Assembly: GCA_026419775.2 (NCBI GenBank)
Contig: JAOPGA020001032.1
Coordinates: 43,065-107,064, forward strand
Direction of reading: 5' to 3'
DNA: 64,000 nucleotides
Source: Acrasis kona
Taxonomy: Eukaryota; Heterolobosea; Eutetramitea; Acrasida; Acrasidae
Shown here: positions 54,228 through 63,832 of the stretch, one piece after another
How positions within the stretch are numbered: position 1 is the stretch's first letter
Layout: every line of letters starts with the position of its first letter
Made by a program: the position numbers and the translations under genes
Notes under the pieces: generated by a model
What the model saw: the letters and a program-made list of their open reading frames with translations, nothing else
What the model was told of the DNA's origin: nothing
Database searches by the model: none

Positions 54228-55346
54228 TTACCAAACTGATATTTTACAAGAAGGTATGAGATGTTTAAGGTTCACATTAGATCCCTCACTTAATTCTAAG
54301 TGCATCAAGTTATTCATGTCAATAAAAGCATCTCCCCTCATTGAACAGTTTAGAATGCTCAAATAACGGAGCTTTCTTGTGTAGAATAATGCTTCATCCG
54401 TAATATTATAACAATCATTCATACTGAGATGTGTTAAGTTAGAAAGATGAACAAACGCTTTATTTGAGATTTGACTGCAATTATCCATGTACAGTGACTG
54501 TAGATCACTCAAGTTAATAAGGACATCATCAGTAATTAAACTACAACTATTTATACTCAAGGATTTCAACTTTTTTAAATTACTAAAACATTTTCCAGAA
54601 ATATTATTAGTAACGGAGATGTCCAGTGTTTTGAGGTTTGTCAAACGCGACACGGACGCGTCTGTGACTCGGTTACAATCTCTTACATCTAAAGTCTCGA
54701 GGTTTGACGGTAGCAAAGATATGCCGGTATCTGTGATTTGAGGGCATCTACTCACATACAATGACATAATGCTTTCGAGATGTTTTAAGGCTGAGTCAGT
54801 TATATTAGGGCATTGACTCATTGACAGCTCCTGCACTTTGGTCAAGAACAAAAATGCATAGTTGGTAATGAGACAACCGCTAATGTCAAGTTTTCTAACC
54901 TTCTTTAGATGTGAGATGGCTTGGTCTGAAATTTGATTACAGCCAATCATTATTAAAGACTCGAGTTGCTCAAAATATAAGAATGTGGAGTCTGTTATTA
55001 GTTTATTACCACTGACGTCTAGTATACGAAGACTATCCATACAAGAGAATGCCTCGCCTGGAAAATGTGTGGGTCCTGACATATACAGAGCGTACACGTC
55101 ATTAAAATCATTAAAATTTTGTTGTTGCGTGTATGGATTGTGATTGATAATTAAAGATTGTACGCCTCTTAGGCAATATTTCTTTGCTCCGCTCCTCATG
55201 GTATATAGTTTATTGGCCATAAAGTATTTGTTATTTTTAAAAAAACTGAAGTGCTTGCACGTTCTTTCTATGTTTAACCAATCGCTTGTTTGTAAAAATT
55301 GCAAAATATATATCATTACGTCGTCGATGATTGAGAGTATCTTCAT
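54228..55346 (-). CDS. F-box/leucine-rich repeat protein
   Basis: 372 residues, intronless. The N-terminus is F-box-like (MIYILQFLQTSDWLNIERTC, then KHFSFFKNNKYF). From about residue 105 come roughly ten LRRs of the cysteine-containing type: LRILDVSGNKLITDSTF, VQELSMSQCPNITDSALKHL, LETLDVRDCNRVTDASVSRL, LTHLSMNDCYNITDEAL. These proteins usually act as substrate receptors of SCF ubiquitin ligases. The F-box match is moderate. Confidence 0.8.
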   Translation of the reverse strand: MKILSIIDDVMIYILQFLQTSDWLNIERTCKHFSFFKNNKYFMANKLYTMRSGAKKYCLRGVQSLIINHNPYTQQQNFNDFNDVYALYMSGPTHFPGEAFSCMDSLRILDVSGNKLITDSTFLYFEQLESLIMIGCNQISDQAISHLKKVRKLDISGCLITNYAFLFLTKVQELSMSQCPNITDSALKHLESIMSLYVSRCPQITDTGISLLPSNLETLDVRDCNRVTDASVSRLTNLKTLDISVTNNISGKCFSNLKKLKSLSINSCSLITDDVLINLSDLQSLYMDNCSQISNKAFVHLSNLTHLSMNDCYNITDEALFYTRKLRYLSILNCSMRGDAFIDMNNLMHLELSEGSNVNLKHLIPSCKISVW

Positions 55347-55589
55347 GTTTTCATCAGCCTCATTTCTCCGGTTGTAATTATTTCATCAAAAATGCAAGAA
55401 CCAAACATCACATCAATACTGAGTTTCTTTGTACGAACATCATCGACTATTGACATAGGTTCTGCTCACCTGAGTCGTCGAACTCGTTGGTAGTGGACTG
55501 TTAATTTAAAGTTTAAAATTCACATGAGTAATATTTGCGATTACAAGTTAACGTAGTGCTCCGACAACAAAAATATAATGTTTTATTTG

Positions 55590-57793
55590 TTAACAATTCA
55601 CTTGTAGCACACTGCTCTTTACAAAATTCAAGAACCTTGATGCGTAGTCACTAGGAGGAACTACACTATGCTCGTTCGATATTAATCCTTTGAAATGATG
55701 CTCTAATGCTTTTCTATTTCCATACACCACTAACGTGTCGATGATACCCATATAGTATACTTGTCTACCATCTTCGCTATACACTCCACCATCATTTTCT
55801 CTATTAACATGTCCTTCGGATTGATGGATGCCCAACAACAAGCTATAATCAATGATACGATTAGTTTGCAAGAACTCAACATCCTTTTCTATTTGAGCCA
55901 TCAATTTGACACGATCATGATGTGCTATATTAAGTTTTATATCCCGGTCAATCCAATCTAAATCTTTCAACGCACCAACACCAGATGTATTGGTACGACC
56001 CTGTCTGGAGCCTTTAAGATCGAAAACAAGATTTAATTTTTTATTAGTTTCAAATACATTAGCCATTACTACAATCGGTATCATGTTCATTTCATGCAGA
56101 CCATAATATTTAGCCAGTAGAGTGTTTGGATGATTACGACAATAGCTAGAGTAATGAGACAAGCTTGTTTTGAATCCATTCAGTTCAGCACTACAATAAT
56201 GTTAAGAATTAAAAAAATCTTTCCACTTACTTTGAGATTGTCTTGCATAAAAAGTAACCGTCGTGGCTGTGGTAGAAAAAGTTACCTGACTTCCCATCCG
56301 TTATCTTCTCGCTCATGGTCGTTAGTTTGCTACAAAGTAAATTTCCCACAAGTTGTTCAGGTCCAAAAGCCATCTTGCGTACGGTCAATTAATTTTAATT
56401 AAAGTTCATACTGCGTATTCACGATCCATCACGTTAAAAGTCCTTCTGATATCCGAAAATGTTAACGGAGCATGGTCGACGAATTGTACTTCCGAATAGG
56501 GCAGCCTGTATGAGTGCACTTCGTAACAATCTCTATCGCTTATGGCGTGTGATGTTCTGAAACAATAATCTTGCTTTTAGGGTTAGTAACAATGTTGTGA
56601 GAGAACGTACGCTTAACCTGATACCAATCATCAGGTTCAACATTTTTTGAAAATTCTCCTGTCCAAAAGAAGCCATCTCACTTGGTGTCTTTAACGGATA
56701 TCTCTTTGATGATCTTTGTTTCATGTCAGGTAATAGGTTGAGTGCGTGAAAAGCAATCTCTGATCCATCAATGTCCTGGTTGGCTTTTATCACTCGTTCA
56801 AAATCTTGTCCTGTTAGATAAGGACGTCCTTGTCCTACTTTGAAGAACAATTCATCACACTTTTGTTGTTGATTTGAAATGTCAAGACCGACCATCTTCT
56901 CGATAACTTCGTACGCCGATAAAATCACCCTTGAAAATGCATTTTTGTCTATCGCGTTTGTATTTCGTGGATCAAACATTCTGCATGTCACTATTATGTG
57001 AGTGTTTCGTTTAAAAATCAACTTACTTTGGGTCCTCTCTTGGACAGAGCCACGAAGGAGAACGCCTAATCCTTGTTCAAAATCTAGAATTTCAATAACA
57101 TTTAATCTCCTAGCGTCAAATCCATCAAAAAGAACCTGACCAAAATACGTTCCTTCTACCTTGATGTTGCTTAACAAAGGGATGCCTGTGCTAAATAAAG
57201 CGCAGTTCATACTAGGTAGTTGATTCGACATGGTGTTAAATTGTAAAAGTATTTGGTTTCTTTCTGTTTCGACGAAAAATTGCTTGAGCATCGACAAATT
57301 CATTGTGTCTGACGTTAACGATCCTATCCTTGCAGCAATTGATTTTCCTTGATTGAATAGTCCACTGAATCTTGATGTGGAAGAGCGTTTGTCTTCAACA
57401 GGAGTGTTGACTGTTTCTTCGTAAGATTGTGGTGTGATGCACTGAGGTGATTTTGGTGGGACTTCATGCACTTCGCCCCCTTCATTACCTGGGAAATAAT
57501 TTGGATTGTATTGCACTATTCTCTGCAACATTTCTTGACAGTGTATGGCGTTCGTAGTTAATTTTGTTGCTGACATGCCGCGCACTATTTGTCAAATAGT
57601 CTAGAAATCAAATGAAATACCCTGCGGTAACGTTAAAGTCCTCAAGTTCGACAAAATCATTTCATTGCAAAGCAGGTATTGTTGATATGATTCCTCAAGT
57701 TTTAAACGGCTAAGATTTATATCTACATACGATTACTCTTCCACTATCCAACTTTGTTCGGGCACTAACAAGGATGTTGTTTATGTCGTCCAT
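55590..57793 (-). CDS. Phosphatidylinositol phosphate kinase, seven exons
   Basis: Exons 57731-57793, 57621-57693, 57027-57584, 56607-56990, 56412-56569, 56231-56374, 55590-56190; introns 36-40 bp; about 660 residues. N-terminal ~80 residues look MIT-like (ARTKLDSGRVIESYQQYLLC). The middle (about 150-300) has EILDFEQGLGVLLRGS and no family I can name with confidence. The PIP kinase domain starts near FQKMLNLMIGI and VQFVDHAPLTFSDIRRTF, then DGKSGNFFYHSHDGYFLCKTIS (split here by text only), NHPNTLLAKYYGLHEM, FDLKGSRQGR, RIIDYSLLLGIH and YYMGIIDTL. One extra T in a T run at about 56337 breaks the frame in exon 6; both sides match the family. The product is probably PI(4,5)P2. Confidence 0.82.
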
Positions 57794-57919
57794 CACCCAA
57801 AGTGTTTAAAATAAATTTTTCAAAAAGGGTTGGCATTGGTTCACTACCTAAACTATACCGTGTAATATCAATACGACAACAAGTACTGACAAAATTAAAT
57901 TTATTTTAGAATACATCAT

Positions 57920-58381
57920 TTAGAACCAGTTCAACCACCTACAAAACTCAACAAATTGGATTTCACCATCATTTGATTTGTCCAGATGTCTAAAAAGTTC
58001 GTCTTGTTGAACAGAGTCATCTATTTGGGACAGCTCTTTTGCTAGTCCTCTAAATTCCTCCCTACTAATCTTTTTGGAATTATCCGTATCGAATTTCTTG
58101 AATAAAGCTGCTGCATAAGTAACAAGGTATGTTGTCTTTTCAGCAAATAGCTTATCATTAAACCACCACTTTAAAAATTCTTCTTCATCTATATATCCTG
58201 AGCCATCTTCATCTATAAGCATTTGAAAGGCTTGAACATTCTCCTCTGAAAAATCATAGCCAAGGTCTTCCAAAACTTTACCAAACTCTATCATATTGAT
58301 CTTACCATTTCTATCATTGCTATACTTCTGCATAATGCTTCTTACGACGATGGGGTCGCGAGCTCTTGCTAGTGCAGGCAT
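57920..58381 (-). CDS. Four-EF-hand calcium-binding protein (paralogue B)
   Basis: 153 residues, same length and layout as the gene at 29534-29995, roughly two-thirds of residues the same by eye. Loops: SNDRNGKINMIE (Ser in place of the first Asp), DEDGSGYIDEEE, DTDNSKKISREE and DKSNDGEIQFVE. Shared blocks are ARDPIVVRSI / TRDPKIIKSI at the start and FCRWLNWF / FCKWLKWF at the end. Calcium sensor of unknown target; an old dispersed duplication. Confidence 0.9.
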   Translation of the reverse strand: MPALARARDPIVVRSIMQKYSNDRNGKINMIEFGKVLEDLGYDFSEENVQAFQMLIDEDGSGYIDEEEFLKWWFNDKLFAEKTTYLVTYAAALFKKFDTDNSKKISREEFRGLAKELSQIDDSVQQDELFRHLDKSNDGEIQFVEFCRWLNWF

Positions 58382-58421
58382 GATTGTAAAATGATTTAAT
58401 CGTAAACCGATCTACAGTATC

Positions 58422-58620
58422 TTAAACCCCGAAAACATAGAATTCTTCGGCACTCATGTTAAATAGTCTCTTTAACTTCTCATAAGAGATAACGTGATCA
58501 ACCTGAGGATCGGTCAATAGCTTTTATTTTAGACGGGACCTTCTTTTTCGATTGTATCGAACGTGGACTCTTGGCAAGCGCAGTGACGATATCATGCTAC
58601 TCACAATACCCGAAGCGGTG
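58422..58620 (-). CDS. Possible short two-exon gene
   Basis: The terminal part is protein-like: LLTDPQVDHVISYEKLKRLF, then NMSAEEFYVFGV and TAA at 58422. It follows an acceptor AG; upstream, an open frame with ATG (MISSLRLPRVH) joins in phase through a GT-AG segment of 42 or 48 bp. About 43 residues. The joining is uncertain. Confidence 0.25.
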
Positions 58621-58699
58621 GGAAAAGTAACAGGAGAGAACCTACGTAAGGTTGTAGTGGATGGTGTATCACATGTTCATATAAAGTTATTTATTGGAA

Positions 58700-59347
58700 T
58701 TACTTGGATTTATGATGTGGATCGTTTTCATATTCCCATTTTACAATGCTCTCTGCGCTGTCATATAGCTGAATAACGTTCATCAATTGTTTTGCGCCCC
58801 AAGTAGGAATAAGTAAAATCCAAGCTAATGTCTGGATCAAAGTAGAGAAATGGTAAAAGTATAATGCGTACAACCAAATGTAGAATAATTCGTTTCCTAG
58901 GCACAAGACTCCCATCACCGTTCTGTTTCCATAGTAAACTCTGAGAAGAGGGTTTGTCATTACTGAAGTGTTCTTGTGGCTGGTCACGTTGTTAACCATG
59001 GAGCTGTACATCCTGACCCAGTGGGAGACAAAATCTAGAATGTTTAACATGATAAATCCCATAATACAGGGTTTGTTTGGGTATAGGTGTGACAATAAAG
59101 TAACCAAAGCGGCGGTCGAAAATCTGTCTGTTACCATGTCCAAGACCGCGCCAAAGCGAGAAGTTTGGTTAAATCTTCTAGCCGCCTCTCCGTCCAAAGC
59201 ATCCAAAAGGAACGATGTAGTATACAAAACTAAGAAAATTCCAGGGTTTGTATCATAAATAAAGAACGCTATCAAACTGCAAAGAACTCTTCCGAACCCT
59301 ATAAGGTTAGGAACGTATGTATATATCTTGGTGTGGTTGATCGCCAT
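58700..59347 (-). CDS. PIS1: CDP-alcohol phosphatidyltransferase, phosphatidylinositol synthase type
   Basis: 215 residues from the ATG at 59347. The CDP-alcohol phosphotransferase motif D-G-x2-A-R-x8-G-x3-D-x3-D is complete: LDALDGEAARRFNQTSRFGA then VLDMVTDR. It starts in PNLIGFGRVLCSLIAFF, has about five membrane helices (e.g. LIQTLAWILLIPTWGAKQLM) and NILDFVSHWVRMYSSM, which is typical of PI synthase. It joins CDP-diacylglycerol and inositol in the ER, feeding the phosphoinositide pathway of the nearby PIP kinase. Intronless. Confidence 0.9.
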   Translation of the reverse strand: MAINHTKIYTYVPNLIGFGRVLCSLIAFFIYDTNPGIFLVLYTTSFLLDALDGEAARRFNQTSRFGAVLDMVTDRFSTAALVTLLSHLYPNKPCIMGFIMLNILDFVSHWVRMYSSMVNNVTSHKNTSVMTNPLLRVYYGNRTVMGVLCLGNELFYIWLYALYFYHFSTLIQTLAWILLIPTWGAKQLMNVIQLYDSAESIVKWEYENDPHHKSK

Positions 59348-59951
59348 TTTTTTGTTTCTCTGGAGGGTTGAGCTGTTCAAAATTATATTTGAAGCAAATC
59401 AATTTGTTTTAGAACATGACATATTCACAACACGTCACAATCTACGTCACATTCTACTATCATTCAAAGATGAAATCGACTGATAATTACCAAAAGTATT
59501 TAATGTACTTGAGTAAAGATATTAATGTTTTGGGACTCGCATAAAATTTGTACTCGAGGTTAAAAAAAAGAATAGAAATAAACCTAACCGCACTAAATAC
59601 ATTTTTCATTTGGAGAACAATGTGTATAATAGTATTATGGAGGCTGTTGATATCCAATTTGAATATAAATTGGGATCGGTTGGGGGTCGTGACAGGCTGC
59701 AAAAAACTTTAAAATTTAAACCGATGACCCTAAAAGTGTAATCAGAAGTGAAGTTTTTTCCATGAAGCATTTTTTACAAAAAACTTTGACAAAGCCTCCT
59801 AGTTAACTTGTTCCAATGAACTAGGAATTCCTTGCCAGTACTTTGTAACACTTGAATTCGAAATTATCATATTGGATGGGAGATATTTATCGGCGATCAG
59901 TGAGTATTTTAGGTATAAAAGTTCAGAAATTCCATCAAGTTGTTCATAAAA
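59348..59951. other. Intergenic region upstream of the secreted-protein gene
   Basis: AT-rich DNA without a supported gene; its right end holds a TATA-like element. Confidence 0.4.
59914..59921 (+). promoter_or_regulatory. TATA-box-like element
   Basis: TATAAAAG lies 38 bp upstream of the ATG at 59952 in AT-rich flanking DNA. Position and sequence suit a core promoter for a highly expressed gene with a short leader. Confidence 0.4.
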
Positions 59952-60638
59952 ATGAGAAAAACCTTTTTACTTGCCATCATTGCAGTAATCGCTGCAGTAA
60001 CCCAAGCCAACAACTGCCCAGCACTCTACAAACAATCAAACCTATCACCAATCTTCAATGAGACCATTGCTCACGCAATTCACTCCATGACTGTACAAGG
60101 TTTACGCTTGTTCAACCCACGCGCCACTGTGAACAACAAGATCCCAACAGTTAACCAAAACCTACACAATGGTGCCAAAGTTGTCCCATTTGCACCAGAA
60201 GATCCAGTTGGAAACGACTTCTTCGACTTTACCATGAACATGATTGACCGTGTTTTGACCAACGTCGGAACTCACGATGATGGTCTTGGTCATCACTGGT
60301 CACCAGCAGAGAGAATTGTACACGTCTTCCACATGTGGGACTTGTGGCTACACATTCAACCATACTACCAAAGAATCGTATCAAGCAGCCCAGTATCTGA
60401 TGCTTTGTGCGAGTGCTTGTTGGACACCAAAGCAAACGGTATCCACAATAATGTTGGATGGGTCGCAAACCACTACGAGTCAGGCACCCCAATCAGTTTG
60501 AAGAACATTGTCGAGATTCCACCACTAGTTGACGGAAACTCATGGAAGATTTGGAAGAAGGACTTGTTGCAATACTACAATGAAGAGTCTTTGAACGACG
60601 CTGGTATGTATCTATACTGCGCACTAAAGGACTTTTAA
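59952..60638 (+). CDS. Secreted protein of unknown family
   Basis: 228 residues from ATG 59952; the signal peptide is MRKTFLLAIIAVIAAVTQA. The mature protein has a few Cys (NNCPALY, LCECLLDT, LYCALKDF) and a His/Trp/Tyr-rich centre (GLGHHWSPAERIVHVFHMWD, LWLHIQPYYQRI) that could bind a metal. Codons are strongly biased to C-ending forms, as in the Rab GDI gene, so expression is probably high. Short TATA-like promoter and leader. Family not recognised. Confidence 0.75.
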   Translation: MRKTFLLAIIAVIAAVTQANNCPALYKQSNLSPIFNETIAHAIHSMTVQGLRLFNPRATVNNKIPTVNQNLHNGAKVVPFAPEDPVGNDFFDFTMNMIDRVLTNVGTHDDGLGHHWSPAERIVHVFHMWDLWLHIQPYYQRIVSSSPVSDALCECLLDTKANGIHNNVGWVANHYESGTPISLKNIVEIPPLVDGNSWKIWKKDLLQYYNEESLNDAGMYLYCALKDF

Positions 60639-61500
60639 ATAAAGGACTGCACGTTCACTACTTACTTTGTTTCTACTTTTAATATTATTAACCGCTTGAA
60701 GCGTCAAGAAGAGGAATCAAGCACTAACAACATGAAAAGACAAATTTTATACTCATCACTCGTCACAGGACGTTTCCTCTCAGGTCGGCAGTTGTAATTG
60801 ACCTGTGCAAAGTTTCAGCACCCAACAGTTCAAGCTTATTATTGTTGCAGACCTTCTTTGGTTTCTTATTGGACTACAGTCTTGTGCCAATTTGTATTTT
60901 TGGAGTTCAACATTTATAAGCACCATTGCAGGTTGTGATATTTGGTTTATTAATATGATATAACGGTGGTGACGGTTGATATGGTGATGGTGTGAAGATA
61001 AGTAGCAGTGGTAATGAGATCACAATTCATCATCTTTGTTTGCTCTAACTGGTACGAGATCTTGAGCTCTGAACATGTTGCACAGCCCCTCATCATCAAC
61101 GTTTCTTTGTTAGTTTAATCGGTAACATTCTTCATTATGTCTCTCTTTGTTCGTTGTTCATATCTGAATTCTATCATTTGTCTTATGATCACATGCACGA
61201 TTAAATCGATTGTACAAAAATCCGTAATGTCCACATTTGCTTTTCTTCTACCATTGATTACGGATCTTCTGGTGGTGAGGTTAGACTGTTGTCTTTGGTT
61301 CTTCGACTGTTATAGTTGAGTGAACTCCTGCTTTTTGTAATCCTATGAAAAGTGCAAAATTCCGTAGGTGGTGATGGTTTTGGTTGCTCCTGAATCGAAG
61401 GAAAGTATTTTTTGGTATATCTTTAAACATTCTATCACTCATCTCTGGTGCAGGAATACACCCTTGGACAGATATTTTAATTTAATATCAGCAATTTCGA
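60639..61500. other. Gene-poor stretch, nothing recognised
   Basis: No open frame here looks like protein, and no RNA gene or repeat stands out. Confidence 0.45.
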
Positions 61501-61559
61501 TAAAGCACTTTATATATTATAATGGCTAACTCTATGCTTACTAGAATCAAGAGCCACAG

Positions 61560-62190
61560 AGCATAAATTCAAATTCTCCATCAATGAAGGCGGACCATTA
61601 ATTTATAAAATTGGAATGGAATAACAAAAGTGTCATCATCCGCGACATAAAAAGATCGAACCTTGCTATCATTACGCCCAACGGATGCACGGTACATGTA
61701 TTGCATGGCATAAAAGAAGCGGTCTGCAACCAATAATTATCTTCACTATTTAGCACTTGAATTCTATGCGCATTGGGAAACCATTTATTAGCTTTGCTAA
61801 ATATGGTGCTGTTCAATTTCGTTGTTATAATGTAATTGTTTTCTGATTTGAAACCTTTAAGCCATTCGTCATGGGCAACCTTTGCTTCTAAAGTTTATCA
61901 TTTGTACAAACCAAGCATTCATTCGACATTGTTGAAAACCAGCACTTTCGTGTATTTATACAATGGTGGATGGAACGTACTTTATAGCTTGAATCCTTGA
62001 TTCTCCGTTTAAAACAACACTCCTGTATAGATGAAGGAGAGTTTGCGGACCGACCGGTGTAGGCGATAAAATGGAGTCTTGAGGATAGAACATCCGCGTA
62101 AGCACCGTCAAACTCGTTAGATTCTGAGTGAATTTCAGATGAGAATGAGTGCAAGAAATTTCACATACAAAAGGCGAAGGTGACACCATG
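61560..62190 (-). pseudogene. Broken coding remnant, unknown family
   Basis: Protein-like segments in several frames on the minus strand: TRMFYPQDSILSPTPVGP, VAHDEWLKGFKSENNY, ANKWFPNAHRIQVLNSED, and VADDDTFVIPFQFYKL. They keep one direction and plausible order, as in a decayed gene. I cannot name the family, so it may be a host gene or part of an old mobile element. It looks broken, with several breaks. Confidence 0.4.
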
Positions 62191-62329
62191 GTCAAAGGCC
62201 TTGGTCAGCACGCGAGACATGCTGGAAGTTGCTCAATTAATGGAGAAGTAGCGTGTGGATCCAGACACTTCATTTAACTATCCGAAGGAATCATTCGATC
62301 GAATCTAGAAAAAGAGGGATAGAAAAGGA

Positions 62330-62510
62330 TTTGGCGACAGTATTCGCAACTAGTTAAGAAGGATCTACACATTCGACAAGAACATTTGAAATCGGTCGCG
62401 AGTAAGAAGAAGGCCGATAATTCTCCTAATGCATTTATTGCGGTGCAAAACGCGTCTTCTTGGACATCCAAGTGTCTACTTGAGATCTCCTCTCCTCCAG
62501 CTTCTTCTTG
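62330..62510 (+). other. Protein-like open frame, unknown
   Basis: Open frame without a clear start: QLVKKDLHIRQEHLKSVASK, then NAFIAVQNASSWTSKCLLE and a stop at the end of a Ser/Pro tail. Could be an isolated exon or a relic. Confidence 0.25.
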
Positions 62511-62664
62511 AATTTTGCTTCACAGTCGGTCTGAATGTGTCGTCATTGCTGTCATGACCAATACGATCATCTCTCAACAAGCCTTCGCTAGAATTTGTAA
62601 TAAATCATCGAATTTAATTTCAAGTAACAACAAACTCAACAGAAAGTTTCGAAATACTATTTAG

Positions 62665-63045
62665 CAAATAACCAGTCCAATAGCTATTGACTCAACAGAA
62701 AATAATTTTGTACTAGACACCACCATTTATGATGAAATAACATATGACATTGACAATGACGAAATAGATTTGCCACAAATAGCCAGGAGAACCATATTCA
62801 CAGCATGCTTCTTCACCAAACAGTTCGGAACTGATGAAGTATTTGAGGATATGATTTTTATTCTTAAATCTTGCAATTGCCATGCAACAGTAACATTTCA
62901 TGAAGGAGTTAGAAGAAAAGGAGACTTTCCATTAAGGTCAGTAGTGTTGAAGAATTACAGCAAACTACCTATCCTGAGGGATATAAAAAATCATCATTTT
63001 CGTTCGTTAACAAAAAAAAGAACGACCGTTCTGTGGGAGATGTGA
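62665..63045 (+). pseudogene. Protein-like open frame without start, unknown family
   Basis: About 126 codons open from a stop near 62665 to a stop at 63043. Segments include NNFVLDTTIYDEITYDIDND, RRTIFTACFFTKQFGTDEVF and KSCNCHATVTFHEGVRRKGD. No ATG near the beginning and no family recognised. Probably a fragment. Confidence 0.35.
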
Positions 63046-63230
63046 CAATGATACAGGGACCCTTCGCGATGGCTACAACCAGGTCTTTCTCATACCTGCA
63101 GCACATTAGCAGTTGATCGGGGCTAATGTGCTGGTTGTCAGTCCCTGGCACTCTCCTTGAAATGTCCCTGTACTCAATGGCCCTCTTGTACAGCCTCTTG
63201 AGCATGTCGCGTTTGTCAAAAATGCGTTAC
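62969..63230 (-). other. GC-richer protein-like open frame with a perfect hairpin
   Basis: Minus-strand frame reading RIFDKRDMLKRLYKRAIEYR, DISRRVPGTDNQHISPDQLL and YEKDLVVAIAKGPC. Base composition is clearly richer in GC than the flanks. It overlaps the end of the plus-strand open frame. It may be a fragment of a transferred or mobile gene; I do not recognise it. Confidence 0.35.
63099..63133. repeat. Perfect 12-bp inverted repeat (hairpin)
   Basis: Arms 63099-63110 (CAGCACATTAGC) and 63122-63133 (GCTAATGTGCTG) are exact reverse complements around an 11-nt loop. It lies within the GC-richer patch. Confidence 0.7.
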
Positions 63231-63625
63231 TGGAGCAACAATCCCTTTTTTTATAAGCCTGAAAGTTTATTATCAACAGTAGTGTATTTTAATAAAAATT
63301 TTATTAAAAATAATATACAATTTTATAAAGAACTTTAATAATGTGTGTTTATTCCGATAAAAACCTCGTTTAAATTTTAGTTTTGAATAAATAATAAAAT
63401 TTTATAATTAAATTTTATAATTAAATTAAATTTTACAATCAGGAGTTGTTCAAATATGGCGTTTATTTCTATGGATAATACATCACCTCACTACACATCT
63501 TTAATCACATCAAATCCCTTGTGATCCTGACACTACTGCTATTCTATCTTCTCACCTTATCCTAACAACCACTACCCAAAGTATTGAAGCCTCGACTCCC
63601 TATCTTCGTATCTCACCATGCACAT

Positions 63626-63685
63626 CCTCTAATTAATGGACCTCAATCCAATACTTTTAGGCCGCAACCTCCTGGGCCTCAACCC
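63626..63685 (+). repeat. 60-bp repeat, copy 1 (Gln/Pro coding)
   Basis: First copy of a 60-bp unit. In the open frame it reads PLINGPQSNTFRPQPPGPQP. The second copy, 124 bp downstream, differs at about six positions. Confidence 0.75.
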
Positions 63686-63749
63686 CTTTCACAATTATAA
63701 TGATGTCTATTAAGGACCGCAATCCTCTAGTAGTCAATCTAATCTGCAA

Positions 63750-63809
63750 CCTCTAATTAATGGACCTCAATCCAATATCATTAGGCCGCAACCCCTTGGG
63801 CCTCGACCC
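63750..63809 (+). repeat. 60-bp repeat, copy 2 (Gln/Pro coding)
   Basis: Second copy, reading PLINGPQSNIIRPQPLGPRP; preceded in frame by GPQSSSSQSNLQ. About 90% identical to copy 1. Confidence 0.75.
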
Positions 63810-63813
63810 ACCA

Positions 63814-63832
63814 AATGGACCTCAATCCAATA
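63814..63832 (+). repeat. Partial third copy of the 60-bp repeat
   Basis: A 19-bp stretch beginning AATGGACCTCAATCC repeats the central part of the unit right after copy 2. Confidence 0.65.

Noticed and set aside
58552-58776. Plus-strand frame reading LTIPEAVGKVTGENLRKV
   Set aside because: It has no ATG near the start and runs into the PI synthase coding end in antisense; the minus-strand reading is at least as protein-like.
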